Positions 55,495 to 64,000 of a stretch of DNA of 64,000 nt are shown piece after piece. Numbering within the stretch: position 1 is the first letter of the stretch; every line of letters starts with the position of its first letter. The DNA is taken from positions 1 to 64,000 of the forward strand of contig JAGCDZ010000046.1 in assembly GCA_017650905.1 (NCBI GenBank). The letters run 5' to 3'. This DNA comes from Prevotella sp. Its GTDB lineage: Bacteria > Bacteroidota > Bacteroidia > Bacteroidales > Bacteroidaceae. The notes beneath the pieces are model-generated. The model did not search any database, had not been told where the DNA came from, and saw nothing but the letters and a program-made list of their open reading frames with translations. Made by a program: the position numbers and the translations under genes.

Positions 55495-57708
55495 TTATCG
55501 AATGAACAGCAATTCTCTATACTTCGGTAGTGGCCAGAGAGCGTCATCAACGATGAGTTCCAGTTTGTCAATCTCATAACGAATCTCGTCGAGCTTCGGC
55601 TCCACCTTGTCGTGGTAGGCAATGGCCTTGTCGTGCTCATCCTCGATCTTATTGGCGAGCTTACGGGCATTGACCAATTCCTCTACACCTTTCTCGATGG
55701 CTAAGGTACGCTCAGCAATCTCCTCAATAATTTTGACATTGCGGGCTGAAAGTTTCTCAGCTTTATCAACGGGGAAGATAGCTGCCATGTTCTCCACATT
55801 CTTTAGTAACTGGCTCTGGTAGTTGGTAGCCACCGGGATGATGTGGTTCATCGACAGGTCACCTAATACGCGAGCCTCAATCTGAATCTTCTTGGTATAG
55901 GTTTCCCACTTCACTTCATTGCGGGCTTCGAGCTCCTTCTTCGTCATCACGCCCAGGCTCTCGAACATATCAATACTCTCCTTGTCAAGATAGCGCTCGA
56001 AAATCTTCGGACACGACTTCTCCACATCGAGACCACGCTTTTCAGCCTCGATAACCCACTCATCGCTATAGCCATTACCATCAAATCGGATGGGCTTGCA
56101 AGTCTTAATATCCTCACGCAGCACATCAATGATGGCATGGAAGGTAGCACTATGACCTGTGCCCTCGAGTTTCTTGGCAAACTCAGGGATGCGAGCATCG
56201 ACACGCTTCTTAAACGAAACGAGGGCCTCGGCGACTGCTGAGTTCAGGGCAATCATCGCACTGGCACAGTTGGCCTCAGAGCCAACAGCGCGGAACTCAA
56301 AACGGTTACCTGTAAAAGCGAATGGTGATGTACGGTTACGGTCAGTGTTATCAATCAGTAACTCAGGAATCTCTGGGATGTCCATCTTCAAGCCTTGTTT
56401 GCCGCTCATGGCGAGGAAGTCCTTATCAGCCTTTTCGATGTGGTCGAGGAGTTCGCTGACCTGCTTGCCGAGGAACGACGACACGATGGCAGGAGGAGCC
56501 TCGTTAGCGCCGAGGCGGTGGGCATTAGTGGCACTCATAATCGAGGCCTTCAACAAACCGTTGTGCTTGTAGACACCCATCAACGTCTCAACGATAAACG
56601 TGGCGAAACGCAGGTTCTGCTCAGCCGTCTTGCCTGGGGCATGCAGCAGCACGCCAGTGTCCGTCGAGAGGCTCCAGTTGTTGTGCTTACCACTACCGTT
56701 GATACCTGCAAATGGTTTCTCATGCAGCAATACGCGGAAACCGTGCTTGCGGGCCACTCTCTTCATCACAGACATCAGCAACATGTTATGGTCTACTGCG
56801 AGGTTTGTCTCTTCGAAAATCGGTGCTAATTCAAACTGGTTGGGAGCCACCTCGTTGTGGCGTGTCTTACAAGGTACGCCGAGCTCCAAAGCCTCAATCT
56901 CCAGTTCCCGCATAAAGGCAGCCACACGCTCAGGAATACTTCCGAAGTAGTGGTCGTCCATCTGCTGGTTTTTAGCAGAGTCGTGACCCATCAGCGTTCG
57001 ACCTGTCAGAAGCAGATCAGGACGGGCGGCATAGAGTCCCTCATCCACGAGGAAATACTCCTGCTCCCAACCCAAATTCGAAGTCACCTTCTTCACAGTT
57101 GGATCGAAGTAATGGCAGACATCGACTGCAGCAACGTTCACGGCGTGCAGAGCTCGCAGCAGCGGAGCCTTGTAGTCGAGAGCCTCACCACTATAGGAGA
57201 TGAATACAGTGGGAATACACAGTGTGTCGTCAATGATGAACACTGGCGATGTGGGATCCCAAGCCGAATAGCCGCGAGCTTCGAAGGTCGAGCGGATACC
57301 GCCAGAAGGGAACGACGAGGCATCTGGCTCCTGCTGAACAAGCAGTTTACCTGTGAACTCCTCTACCATACCACCCTTGCCATCGTGCTCAATAAACGAG
57401 TCATGCTTCTCGGCGGTACCTTCCGTCAGTGGCTGGAACCAATGAGTATAGTGTGTCACACCGTTCTCCGTGGCCCACTGCTTCATACCTACGGCCACAG
57501 CGTCGGCAACGGTTCTGTCGAGTCGTGCACCATTGTCAATCACATCGATCATCTTCTCATACACGTCCTTTGGCAGGTACTTGTACATCTTCTCACGGTT
57601 GAAGACCTTGCGTCCGAAATACTTCGCGGGTCTGTCACTTGGTGTTTTTACGTCGAGCGGCTTCTTCTTGAATGCCTCACCGACAACCTGAAATCTTAAT
57701 GCTTCCAT
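55495..57708 (-). CDS. glnN: Glutamine synthetase type III
   Basis: Makes glutamine from glutamate and ammonium with ATP. The 737-residue length matches the GSIII family (about 730), which is common in Bacteroidetes and differs from GSI. Motifs: LGWEQEYFLVDE (Glu metal site), RHNEVAPNQFELAP, GINGSGKHNNWS and FEFRAVGSEANCASAM. It lies downstream of dapL in the operon dapF-dapL-glnN, which ties ammonium assimilation to lysine/cell-wall precursor synthesis. Confidence 0.96.
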   Translation of the reverse strand: MEALRFQVVGEAFKKKPLDVKTPSDRPAKYFGRKVFNREKMYKYLPKDVYEKMIDVIDNGARLDRTVADAVAVGMKQWATENGVTHYTHWFQPLTEGTAEKHDSFIEHDGKGGMVEEFTGKLLVQQEPDASSFPSGGIRSTFEARGYSAWDPTSPVFIIDDTLCIPTVFISYSGEALDYKAPLLRALHAVNVAAVDVCHYFDPTVKKVTSNLGWEQEYFLVDEGLYAARPDLLLTGRTLMGHDSAKNQQMDDHYFGSIPERVAAFMRELEIEALELGVPCKTRHNEVAPNQFELAPIFEETNLAVDHNMLLMSVMKRVARKHGFRVLLHEKPFAGINGSGKHNNWSLSTDTGVLLHAPGKTAEQNLRFATFIVETLMGVYKHNGLLKASIMSATNAHRLGANEAPPAIVSSFLGKQVSELLDHIEKADKDFLAMSGKQGLKMDIPEIPELLIDNTDRNRTSPFAFTGNRFEFRAVGSEANCASAMIALNSAVAEALVSFKKRVDARIPEFAKKLEGTGHSATFHAIIDVLREDIKTCKPIRFDGNGYSDEWVIEAEKRGLDVEKSCPKIFERYLDKESIDMFESLGVMTKKELEARNEVKWETYTKKIQIEARVLGDLSMNHIIPVATNYQSQLLKNVENMAAIFPVDKAEKLSARNVKIIEEIAERTLAIEKGVEELVNARKLANKIEDEHDKAIAYHDKVEPKLDEIRYEIDKLELIVDDALWPLPKYRELLFIR

Positions 57709-57722
57709 AATCGTGTTTGTTT

Positions 57723-58961
57723 TTAATGTTGTTTAGTCCAATTTTCTATTCTCTTTAATGCTTCTTCTGTTTTCTCATGGCTACCGAAGGCGGTGAAGCG
57801 CACGTAACCCTCGCCACTGGGGCCAAAGCCGACACCCGGCGTGCAGACGACATTCGCACCATAGAGCAAAGCTTCGAAGAATGGCCACGAACCCATACCA
57901 TCGGGTGTCCGCATCCAGATATACGGCGCATTCTCACCACCATACACCTCATAGCCGAGGGCGCGTAGTTTAGTAAACATGCGGTGAGCGTTGTCCATAT
58001 AATAATCGATGGTGGCCTGAATCTGCTGCTTGCCCTCAGGCGTATAGATGGCCTCAGCAGCACGCTGCGAGATGTAACTCGTGCCATTGAACTTTGTGCA
58101 CTGCCGGCGCAACCACAACTGGTTCAGCGGAATACGCTCACCCTCGAAAGTCGAAACACTCACATCCTTCGGCACCACGGTATAGCCGCAGCGCACACCT
58201 GTGAAACCAGCCGTCTTCGAGAACGAGTGAAACTCAACGGCACACTTCCTCGCACCACGGATTTCGTAGATGCTATGAGGAATCTCCGGATCACGGATAT
58301 AGGCCTGATAGGCAGCGTCGTAGAGAATGAGCGCATCGTTTTTCAGTGCGTAGTTCACCCACTTGCGCAATTCCTGTTTCGTAATCACCGTTCCCGTCGG
58401 GTTATTAGGATAGCACAGGTAGATCACGTCCACAGGACGACCTGAGGGCAGCGGCGGCACGAAGCCGTTCTCCGCCGTACAAGGCATATAACGCACATTT
58501 GTCCAACGACCGTCGCGATAGGTGCCACAGCGACCAATCATTACGTTCGAGTCAATATAGACGGGGTAAATAGGGTCGGTCACGCCAATAAAGTTGTCCC
58601 AATGCAGCAACTCCTGGAAGTTGCCTGTGTCCGACTTTGCACCATCGTTGATGAAAATCTCGTCGATGTCAAGGTGAACACCACGTGTCAGGAAATCGTT
58701 CTTTAGGATGGCCTCACGCAGGAAGTCATAGCCTTGCTCGGGACCGTAGCCGCGGAATCCTTCTACACTGCCCATCTCGTCGGCTGCCTTATGCATTGCT
58801 TCCACAACGGCAGGCGCCAACGGCTGCGTCACGTCGCCGATGCCAAGCGAAATAACGTCGGCCTTAGGATGCATTACCTTGAAGGCATTCACCTTCTTGG
58901 CGATGTCAGCGAACAGGTAGTTGTTCTGCAGGTTTAAGAAATGAATGTTTACTAGTGCCAT
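57723..58961 (-). CDS. dapL: LL-diaminopimelate aminotransferase
   Basis: Converts tetrahydrodipicolinate directly to LL-diaminopimelate with glutamate as donor, bypassing DapCDE. The 412-residue fold-type I PLP protein has the Lys region [15 protein letters not shown] (about 250) and YPNNPTGT. It lies between dapF and glnN. The pathway feeds lysine and peptidoglycan. Confidence 0.94.
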   Translation of the reverse strand: MALVNIHFLNLQNNYLFADIAKKVNAFKVMHPKADVISLGIGDVTQPLAPAVVEAMHKAADEMGSVEGFRGYGPEQGYDFLREAILKNDFLTRGVHLDIDEIFINDGAKSDTGNFQELLHWDNFIGVTDPIYPVYIDSNVMIGRCGTYRDGRWTNVRYMPCTAENGFVPPLPSGRPVDVIYLCYPNNPTGTVITKQELRKWVNYALKNDALILYDAAYQAYIRDPEIPHSIYEIRGARKCAVEFHSFSKTAGFTGVRCGYTVVPKDVSVSTFEGERIPLNQLWLRRQCTKFNGTSYISQRAAEAIYTPEGKQQIQATIDYYMDNAHRMFTKLRALGYEVYGGENAPYIWMRTPDGMGSWPFFEALLYGANVVCTPGVGFGPSGEGYVRFTAFGSHEKTEEALKRIENWTKQH

Positions 58962-58966
58962 AGTAC

Positions 58967-59788
58967 TTATATTGTTTGAAGTTTGTCTAACTCTATTTCG
59001 CCGTCAAAGACGAATTCTGCTGGTCCGGTCATGTAGACGTGATTATCACTTTCGCGCCACTCAATACTGAGCGTACCACCGTCCATCACGATATTACTCT
59101 TACGACCAACCTTGCCAGTAAAGGCAGCAGCAACAGCAGTGGCGCAGGCCCCTGTTCCGCAGGCCATCGTAATACCACTGCCCCGTTCCCAGACACGGGT
59201 ACGGATACTTCCGTCCTGCCCAACGCTGGCAAACTCAATATTGCAGCGCTGCGGAAAGGCTGGATGCATTTCGAGTATGCGTCCCGTCTCTTCCACCTGA
59301 TCCACATGGTCTGTAAAAATCACATAATGCGGATTGCCCATCGATACGAACACACCTTTGCTCAAACGACCGGCCAGGAACTGATTCTCGTCCTCGAACA
59401 CAGGCTCGAGCATGTCAACGGTAACGCTCTCCACAATACCGTTGTTTACATGCAATTGCAGTGTCTTCACACCAGAAAGCGTCAGCAGTTTGATCTCCGT
59501 CTTTTTAGTCAGACCACGCTCGTAAAGATACTTGCCGATACAACGGCTTGCGTTGCCGCACATCATAGCCTCGCTTCCATCCGCATTATAAATATGCATT
59601 GAAAAGTCTGCCTCAGGAATCGAAGACTTCCCAATCAGTACCAGTCCATCAGAGCCGATGCCTTTATGGCGATGGCTCCAGGCGATAGCTGCTGACTGCG
59701 GGTCGGCAATGTCATACTCCATCATATTAATATAGATGTAGTCGTTACCGCAACCATGCATCTTCGTAAACCTAATTTTCTCTTTCAT
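58967..59788 (-). CDS. dapF: Diaminopimelate epimerase
   Basis: Turns LL-DAP into meso-DAP. The 273-residue enzyme has both catalytic Cys: [13 protein letters not shown] (about 78-90) and [11 protein letters not shown] (about 210-220). First gene of the dapF-dapL-glnN operon; its promoter lies at 59839. Confidence 0.94.
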   Translation of the reverse strand: MKEKIRFTKMHGCGNDYIYINMMEYDIADPQSAAIAWSHRHKGIGSDGLVLIGKSSIPEADFSMHIYNADGSEAMMCGNASRCIGKYLYERGLTKKTEIKLLTLSGVKTLQLHVNNGIVESVTVDMLEPVFEDENQFLAGRLSKGVFVSMGNPHYVIFTDHVDQVEETGRILEMHPAFPQRCNIEFASVGQDGSIRTRVWERGSGITMACGTGACATAVAAAFTGKVGRKSNIVMDGGTLSIEWRESDNHVYMTGPAEFVFDGEIELDKLQTI

Positions 59789-59838
59789 TTTGATATCTTT
59801 TTTGGAAGTTTGCTATCTTTTTGTTATCTTTTCGAGTG

Positions 59839-59846
59839 CAAAGGTA
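59839..59846 (-). promoter_or_regulatory. Promoter for dapF-dapL-glnN
   Basis: TACCTTTG on the minus strand, with a TTG 19 nt upstream (59866-59868). Confidence 0.7.
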
Positions 59847-59882
59847 TGCAAAAAGTCATAAACCACAAAGAAATATATCCAT

Positions 59883-60079
59883 TTTGTTTGTAGAAAAATG
59901 GAAAAACTATCATTTTGCAAACTCTTCAACCACAAATTATGTCATTTTGTTTACACCCTGCCATTTTATTCAGTATTTTTCTTGCAAAGTGTTACTTAAT
60001 TGACATAAATCATACAAAGTGACCAAAACCAGAACGAGCACAATGCGGCCTATGGCAAGCGCTACGCATATCCAGTAGA
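59883..60079 (-). promoter_or_regulatory. Upstream region of dapF with a diverged nitrogen box
   Basis: No gene. TTTGTTTGTAGAAA (59883-59896) begins 44 bp from the start of the -7 box and matches 11 of 14 positions of the amt2/glnK box. Several CATTTTG copies (near 59911, 59943) also resemble the glnK upstream region. No terminator of note before the gene at 60080. Confidence 0.45.
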
Positions 60080-60652
60080 TTAATTGTTTAGGCTTCCGAA
60101 CTGACACTGATAACGGATCATGCGATCAATAAAAGTGTCGACAGACTTCCAATTACCAGTCTGTATTAAGGCATTGAGGCGAGAAAAGACTTCTCGGATA
60201 TATTTTTGGTGCTCACTGCCAATGGAAGCAGGGAGAGGATCGGTCGGAGCATACCAGGTTACATGACGTTTCATGACATGTGGAAACAGACGGAGCGTCT
60301 GACCACTGTGCAGTTCCTCCATCAATATACGCCCCTCATTCCCGCTGATGCGCTTACCCGTAGCTTTTCCATAACTAGGCATAAGTTCATAAGTCCAGTC
60401 ATTATAGAAAAAAATAAGACCTGTAAACACTTGCTCGGCAGTATAGTCACCAAAATGGTCGTCATGACAGAGTAACATCGTAAGTCGACGTGCATAGATA
60501 GAGAGCGGATAGATTTTCCCATTACCACCATTGACCAGCAAACGACAGAAGTGTGCAGCCTGTTTCTGTGGCAACACACGGGGTTTTGCGAAAACTGACC
60601 CTGCCATCATCAGCAGGGCCAGTATCAGGTTTGTTTTTATAAAAGATTTCAT
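60080..60652 (-). CDS. Small protein like the periplasmic tether of cytochrome c biogenesis (CcsA/ResBC) proteins
   Basis: A protein of about 190 residues with a signal peptide (…SVFAKP). The pattern GKIYPLSIYARRL…TAEQVFTGLIFFYNDW resembles the periplasmic region of the Bacteroidetes ResB/CcsA fusion proteins that attach haem to cytochromes. The rest of that protein (membrane helices, WWD) is absent. The di-haem c-type oxidoreductase gene lies directly before it, with a 1-bp overlap (TGATG). A helper role for that cytochrome is an inference; the match is by eye. Confidence 0.45.
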   Translation of the reverse strand: MKSFIKTNLILALLMMAGSVFAKPRVLPQKQAAHFCRLLVNGGNGKIYPLSIYARRLTMLLCHDDHFGDYTAEQVFTGLIFFYNDWTYELMPSYGKATGKRISGNEGRILMEELHSGQTLRLFPHVMKRHVTWYAPTDPLPASIGSEHQKYIREVFSRLNALIQTGNWKSVDTFIDRMIRYQCQFGSLNN

Positions 60653-62373
60653 CAAATGGCTCTTAGGAATTTTACGAGTGCATCGCGATCTGCCTTTGGC
60701 AATTTATAGAACTTCAGTGTTGCAGCATAGCCATCGCTTTTCTTCGAATAGCCATGCCAGAGGATGGCCTCTATCTCATTACGGGCGCGACAATCGTGCA
60801 GACGATCCTCAGCACCAGTGTTTATCAGTGAGAGTCCACGTCCCCACAACGGTGTGGTACGACACCATGAACCGTGGATACCATTCTTCATATAGAGACG
60901 ATGCTGGATCATATCCGTATATGGCCAGATGGTCTGATCCTGATAGCGAGGTAGTTGGAGATTTTGCCTAGCGATAATCTGTGGATTCCAATAGTCATCG
61001 GTTGTGGTCTTCCATGACGGACGGTGACAAGTGGCACAACCGATTTCATTGAACACCTGTTTACCACGCTGCACCTCAGGATCCTGCAGATTACGGGCAC
61101 GGGGAATAGCCAGACCGCGATGCCACACCTGGAAGGCCCAGAAATTATTATCAGACATCTCAGGCGGGAAATTATGCCACTGGTTATCGAACTGGTTGGT
61201 TGAGGGCAACAGAAGATTGTAAACAGCATCTTTGATACCCTCTACCGTACCATCAGCATAATAGGGCGATGTGGGGTCGGCCTTGATGGCGGCAATTACC
61301 TTCGGATTCTCTGACATGGCTTTCGCCCAAGCAGCAGTGGTATAGAGTTTCGGACGGTCGCTACGGCTGACGTTGGTAATATTCCAGATAGCATTGGCGC
61401 CAGCACCGTCTTGTAGAGAGCCTCGCGTCATAGCATAGGTGAACTTTTTCAGACGGTTCACCTGCTCTACCCCACTCGATGCATTGACATACCAAGCAGA
61501 GGCAGCAAAGTCATTAGCCTCTTTGTCCCAAAAAGCAGGATTCAGTTCTACGAAACGAGCCTCACGCTGATACTGTGCCTTGATACTGTCATCGGGAATG
61601 GCATCGAGCAGACCTGAGCCAATAATGCCGATAGTGCTCTCTAAACGGAAGGCCACAGCGCCATTACCTGTCTCCCAAGGTGTAGGATTAGTGTTGAAAG
61701 CCTCGCGGTCAATGCTCAGTTCTGGATATATCAACTCATAACGCTCGCCATCAGGAAACTGCGTAGCAGAAATTTCGCTGTCGTCGGCCATCGCCATCAA
61801 CGGCAACCAACTCAAATGAATGCCACTTTCTTCAACAGGTGGCAGGAAGGGGCTGACGGCACGCGTTTGCGGCATACCCGTCACCTCAGCTACATATGGA
61901 CCATCGTCACTGTTCATGCCATCGGCAGGATGATAGATAACAAGCAGATAGCCATTACCCCACTCGGCATTGTATTGTGTGACACGCTTGCCATGACCAT
62001 AGCCAGGATGACAATCGAGACATGACTTGCGGACATAGGCAGGCCCCAGACCGTTGAATGGTGCCTGATACTCAGTAACATTACGTTCAAAGAACTGCTC
62101 ACCACGATTGAAGGCCTCGGTGAGTCCCATCTCCGTGACGGATGGAGTCTCATCCTCGTAACATCCTTGTGTGATGTTCATTGTGGTGCCTTTTTCTCCA
62201 CCCACGAACCATTCTTCGGCAGTGAAATTGCCCACAGCCTTACCGATATAATCGGCTTCGATGACAGAGGTGCTATTGTCACCCTTGTCATCATCGTCTG
62301 TACACGACATCATGGCAGACCCCACGAAGAGGACTGCCATGACCAAGAATTGTAGTTTCTTGTTCATAGTCAT
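60652..62373 (-). CDS. Di-haem oxidoreductase (DHOR-type, putative peroxidase)
   Basis: A 573-residue lipoprotein (lipobox near AMMSCTD). Two CxxCH haem motifs are present: KSCLDCHPG at about 118 and IGCATCHRP at about 455. This order matches di-haem oxidoreductases (DHOR, MauG-related) that occur beside imelysins. It needs a cytochrome c maturation system for haem attachment. It follows the imelysin gene by 12 bp. Confidence 0.85.
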   Translation of the reverse strand: MTMNKKLQFLVMAVLFVGSAMMSCTDDDDKGDNSTSVIEADYIGKAVGNFTAEEWFVGGEKGTTMNITQGCYEDETPSVTEMGLTEAFNRGEQFFERNVTEYQAPFNGLGPAYVRKSCLDCHPGYGHGKRVTQYNAEWGNGYLLVIYHPADGMNSDDGPYVAEVTGMPQTRAVSPFLPPVEESGIHLSWLPLMAMADDSEISATQFPDGERYELIYPELSIDREAFNTNPTPWETGNGAVAFRLESTIGIIGSGLLDAIPDDSIKAQYQREARFVELNPAFWDKEANDFAASAWYVNASSGVEQVNRLKKFTYAMTRGSLQDGAGANAIWNITNVSRSDRPKLYTTAAWAKAMSENPKVIAAIKADPTSPYYADGTVEGIKDAVYNLLLPSTNQFDNQWHNFPPEMSDNNFWAFQVWHRGLAIPRARNLQDPEVQRGKQVFNEIGCATCHRPSWKTTTDDYWNPQIIARQNLQLPRYQDQTIWPYTDMIQHRLYMKNGIHGSWCRTTPLWGRGLSLINTGAEDRLHDCRARNEIEAILWHGYSKKSDGYAATLKFYKLPKADRDALVKFLRAI

Positions 62374-62385
62374 ATTTTTTACTTA

Positions 62386-63621
62386 TTAATTTGCTGCAAT
62401 CCAGGAAGCTGCTTCGTTAAGTATTTCATCGAGGGCATTGATGGCGTCCATCGCTGCCTTGGCATTAGCACTGTGAGAGTCAACTACGAAAGGAGTACCA
62501 GCTTTGGCGGTATTGAGAGCCAAAAGGGCTGCATCGAGTTTGGCCTTCAAATCAGCGGCCATCGTAGCGTTGTATTTCTGTAGGTAGGCCATGATACTGT
62601 TGGCATTTGCCGTCATACCCTGATAACCATAGAGACTATACTGGATGCTGCTGATATTGTCGAAGAAATCAAAATAGGAGCGCTGACTATATGGCGACTC
62701 AATATAATCGGGGTCTGTACCCAAATAGGCCTGTCCGATCTTCTGTCCTGCCACCTCAGCACAGATGCCACTGCAGCCAGCCACAAGGATGGTTGACATC
62801 ACACTACGCCAAGTAGACATCGTACTGCCAGCCTTGGTGGCGTTGAGCATGTTTTCTCCGTAAGAGGCCTCACCGCCAGCTACCGTACACGGGAATTCAC
62901 ACTCCTCGACACGCTCCTGATGCGATTTGGGAGCCTGATCGCCAAGCCAGCTAACCTCCAACTGGAAGCACTTGTCACGCAGGTCACCTGCTACGGCAGC
63001 AGCGAATACCAACTCCTGTTCGCCAGTAATATTCCGACCCACAAAAGCCTCATCCTCTTCGATACCCCGCAATGCTGAAAGACTGCGGTTCTTTCCGTTT
63101 CGGAAAATGATGAACTCGATACCGTGGAAACCCAACTGCTGCTCACCCACAAGAGCACGGGCATTGTCGATACCACCCTCGTTGAGGTCATCAAGATCCT
63201 CGATAATCTCTGCACTGCTCAGAGCCTTGGCCAGAGCCGTACGATCAAGGGGCCACGTGTCGATATGGGGGTCGATACCAAAGTCGGTAGCGGCACCGTA
63301 GAGGAAGGACTCACTCTGTTCCCAAGCCGAACGGGCAGCAATAAACGTATTGCATAGTTTATCGACATCCTGCTGCGTCAAAGTGCCTGCACGGAACTTG
63401 CTCTTAGCCTCTACTAACTGGTCGAACAGCGTCGAGGTCTGCGATGCCAATGATTTGTAGATGGGAAAAACAACATTGTTCACATACTGATCGGTAATGG
63501 CCTGCATAGCCTGTTCTTTCTCAGTCAGCTTGTTGTCGCCACTGTTGTCATCATCACTGCTGCATGCAGTGAAAGCCAGTCCCATAACCAGGACCGCCAT
63601 AGAATAAAAAATCTTTTTCAT
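62386..63621 (-). CDS. Imelysin-family (M75) lipoprotein
   Basis: A 411-residue lipoprotein (lipobox FTACSS) of the imelysin/EfeO-M75 family, thought to bind haem or iron at the surface. The conserved GxHxxE motif is present as LGFHGIEF. Members usually occur with DHOR-type di-haem proteins and iron-regulated genes, as here. Proteolysis is not established for the family. Confidence 0.88.
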   Translation of the reverse strand: MKKIFYSMAVLVMGLAFTACSSDDDNSGDNKLTEKEQAMQAITDQYVNNVVFPIYKSLASQTSTLFDQLVEAKSKFRAGTLTQQDVDKLCNTFIAARSAWEQSESFLYGAATDFGIDPHIDTWPLDRTALAKALSSAEIIEDLDDLNEGGIDNARALVGEQQLGFHGIEFIIFRNGKNRSLSALRGIEEDEAFVGRNITGEQELVFAAAVAGDLRDKCFQLEVSWLGDQAPKSHQERVEECEFPCTVAGGEASYGENMLNATKAGSTMSTWRSVMSTILVAGCSGICAEVAGQKIGQAYLGTDPDYIESPYSQRSYFDFFDNISSIQYSLYGYQGMTANANSIMAYLQKYNATMAADLKAKLDAALLALNTAKAGTPFVVDSHSANAKAAMDAINALDEILNEAASWIAAN

Positions 63622-63631
63622 TGTACTTAAT

Positions 63632-63660
63632 TATTAACTATTCATTATTCACTATTCACT
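63632..63660 (-). repeat. AGTGAAT heptamer repeat before the imelysin gene
   Basis: In the transcript sense: AGTGAAT, AGTGAAT, AATGAAT, AGTTAAT before the imelysin start. The array begins at the stop of the upstream barrel gene. Confidence 0.75.
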
Positions 63661-64000
63661 ACAAAAAGAATCCTTCGTAGGCTATGCCGATGTTGAGGCT
63701 CGACTCGTTGTTATAAGGTGCCTTCAGCTTGCGCAGGCTGTAGTCGGCTTTGATGGCTATCTGCGGAATAGGATAGTAATTCAGACCAAAAGCCATACGA
63801 TGTACATTGGTATAATCAAACATCTCCTTATTGCTGGCAGGAATATAACTGTCGTAGTATTCATAGCGCCCGAATACATATAATTTCTGTTCATCGTGAC
63901 GCAGTTTCGTGATCTGAGAGAAAACATCATAACCAGCTTCAATACCCATGGCGATGGCATTCTTGCCAATTATGGCACTCTTCACAGGCGAGTTGGAGGC
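63659..64000 (-). CDS. Outer-membrane beta-barrel protein, C-terminal end (cut by window edge)
   Basis: The last 113 residues of a gene that begins beyond base 64000. The visible part has alternating strands (KLYVFGRYEYYDSY, AFGLNYYPIPQIAIKADYSL) and a final strand ending in Phe-Phe-Leu, as in porin-like barrels (a phosphate-selective porin-type fold would fit). It is the first visible gene of the imelysin operon. Confidence 0.65.
   Translation of the reverse strand, partial: ASNSPVKSAIIGKNAIAMGIEAGYDVFSQITKLRHDEQKLYVFGRYEYYDSYIPASNKEMFDYTNVHRMAFGLNYYPIPQIAIKADYSLRKLKAPYNNESSLNIGIAYEGFFL

Overview
The window is chromosomal DNA from a Bacteroidales bacterium, most likely Prevotella in the broad sense. 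The evidence is as follows. Promoters have the Bacteroidetes form, a -7 box TAnnTTTG with, at many sites, a TTG about 20 nt upstream. The gene set contains GSIII glutamine synthetase, LL-diaminopimelate aminotransferase, a kor/vor 2-oxoacid:ferredoxin oxidoreductase, C1 and M24 peptidases, imelysin and HU-like proteins with extensions. Shine-Dalgarno signals are weak. I see no phage, insertion sequence, CRISPR array or defence island. Assignments come from reading the sequence and from motif knowledge; no database search was run.

Layout. 1-3737 (minus): SPOR lipoprotein, ruvX, def, a large TPR protein and the start of thrS. 3954-4826 (plus): three small envelope-associated genes. 4825-4889 (minus): a compact small-RNA candidate with its own promoter and terminator. 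4996-7624 (minus): MBL hydrolase, murB and a lipoprotein. 7781-8839: pheS. 8872-13594 (minus): secreted glycosidase-like protein, DUF2461 protein, cyclophilin, EamA transporter and an HExxH protein. 13700-18355 (plus): ligA, a YD-repeat-like secreted protein, a patatin phospholipase and trmD. Then trpS (minus), followed by a lipoprotein, an M24 peptidase, a C1 peptidase, recJ and recQ (plus). 26425-29760: purF, a MaoC protein, tRNA-Tyr and ilvC. 30131-37977: nuclease, beta-barrel protein, HU-like protein, the korDABC-type complex and an OmpA-family protein.

38038-50108 (minus) is a nitrogen block: glnK-amt1-porin, then amt2-pyrG-PurF paralogue-carAB-asnB, so ammonium uptake is joined to four glutamine-dependent enzymes. 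It is followed by ilvD-ilvB-ilvN-thioesterase, then by dapF-dapL-glnN. The promoters of amt2, glnK and dapF share an upstream box at nearly the same distance from the -7 box, which I read as a nitrogen-response operator. The window ends in an imelysin/di-haem oxidoreductase cluster.

The most unusual points are: (1) a CarA-CarB fusion that holds only the first half of CarB, with a linker made of a 7-bp tandem repeat; (2) the shared nitrogen operator; (3) 7-bp and 9-bp tandem repeats at gene junctions and inside genes, where they encode signal peptides, contain stop codons or supply start codons; (4) a PurF that lacks the catalytic cysteine, alongside a paralogue that keeps it; (5) the small RNA at 4825-4889.
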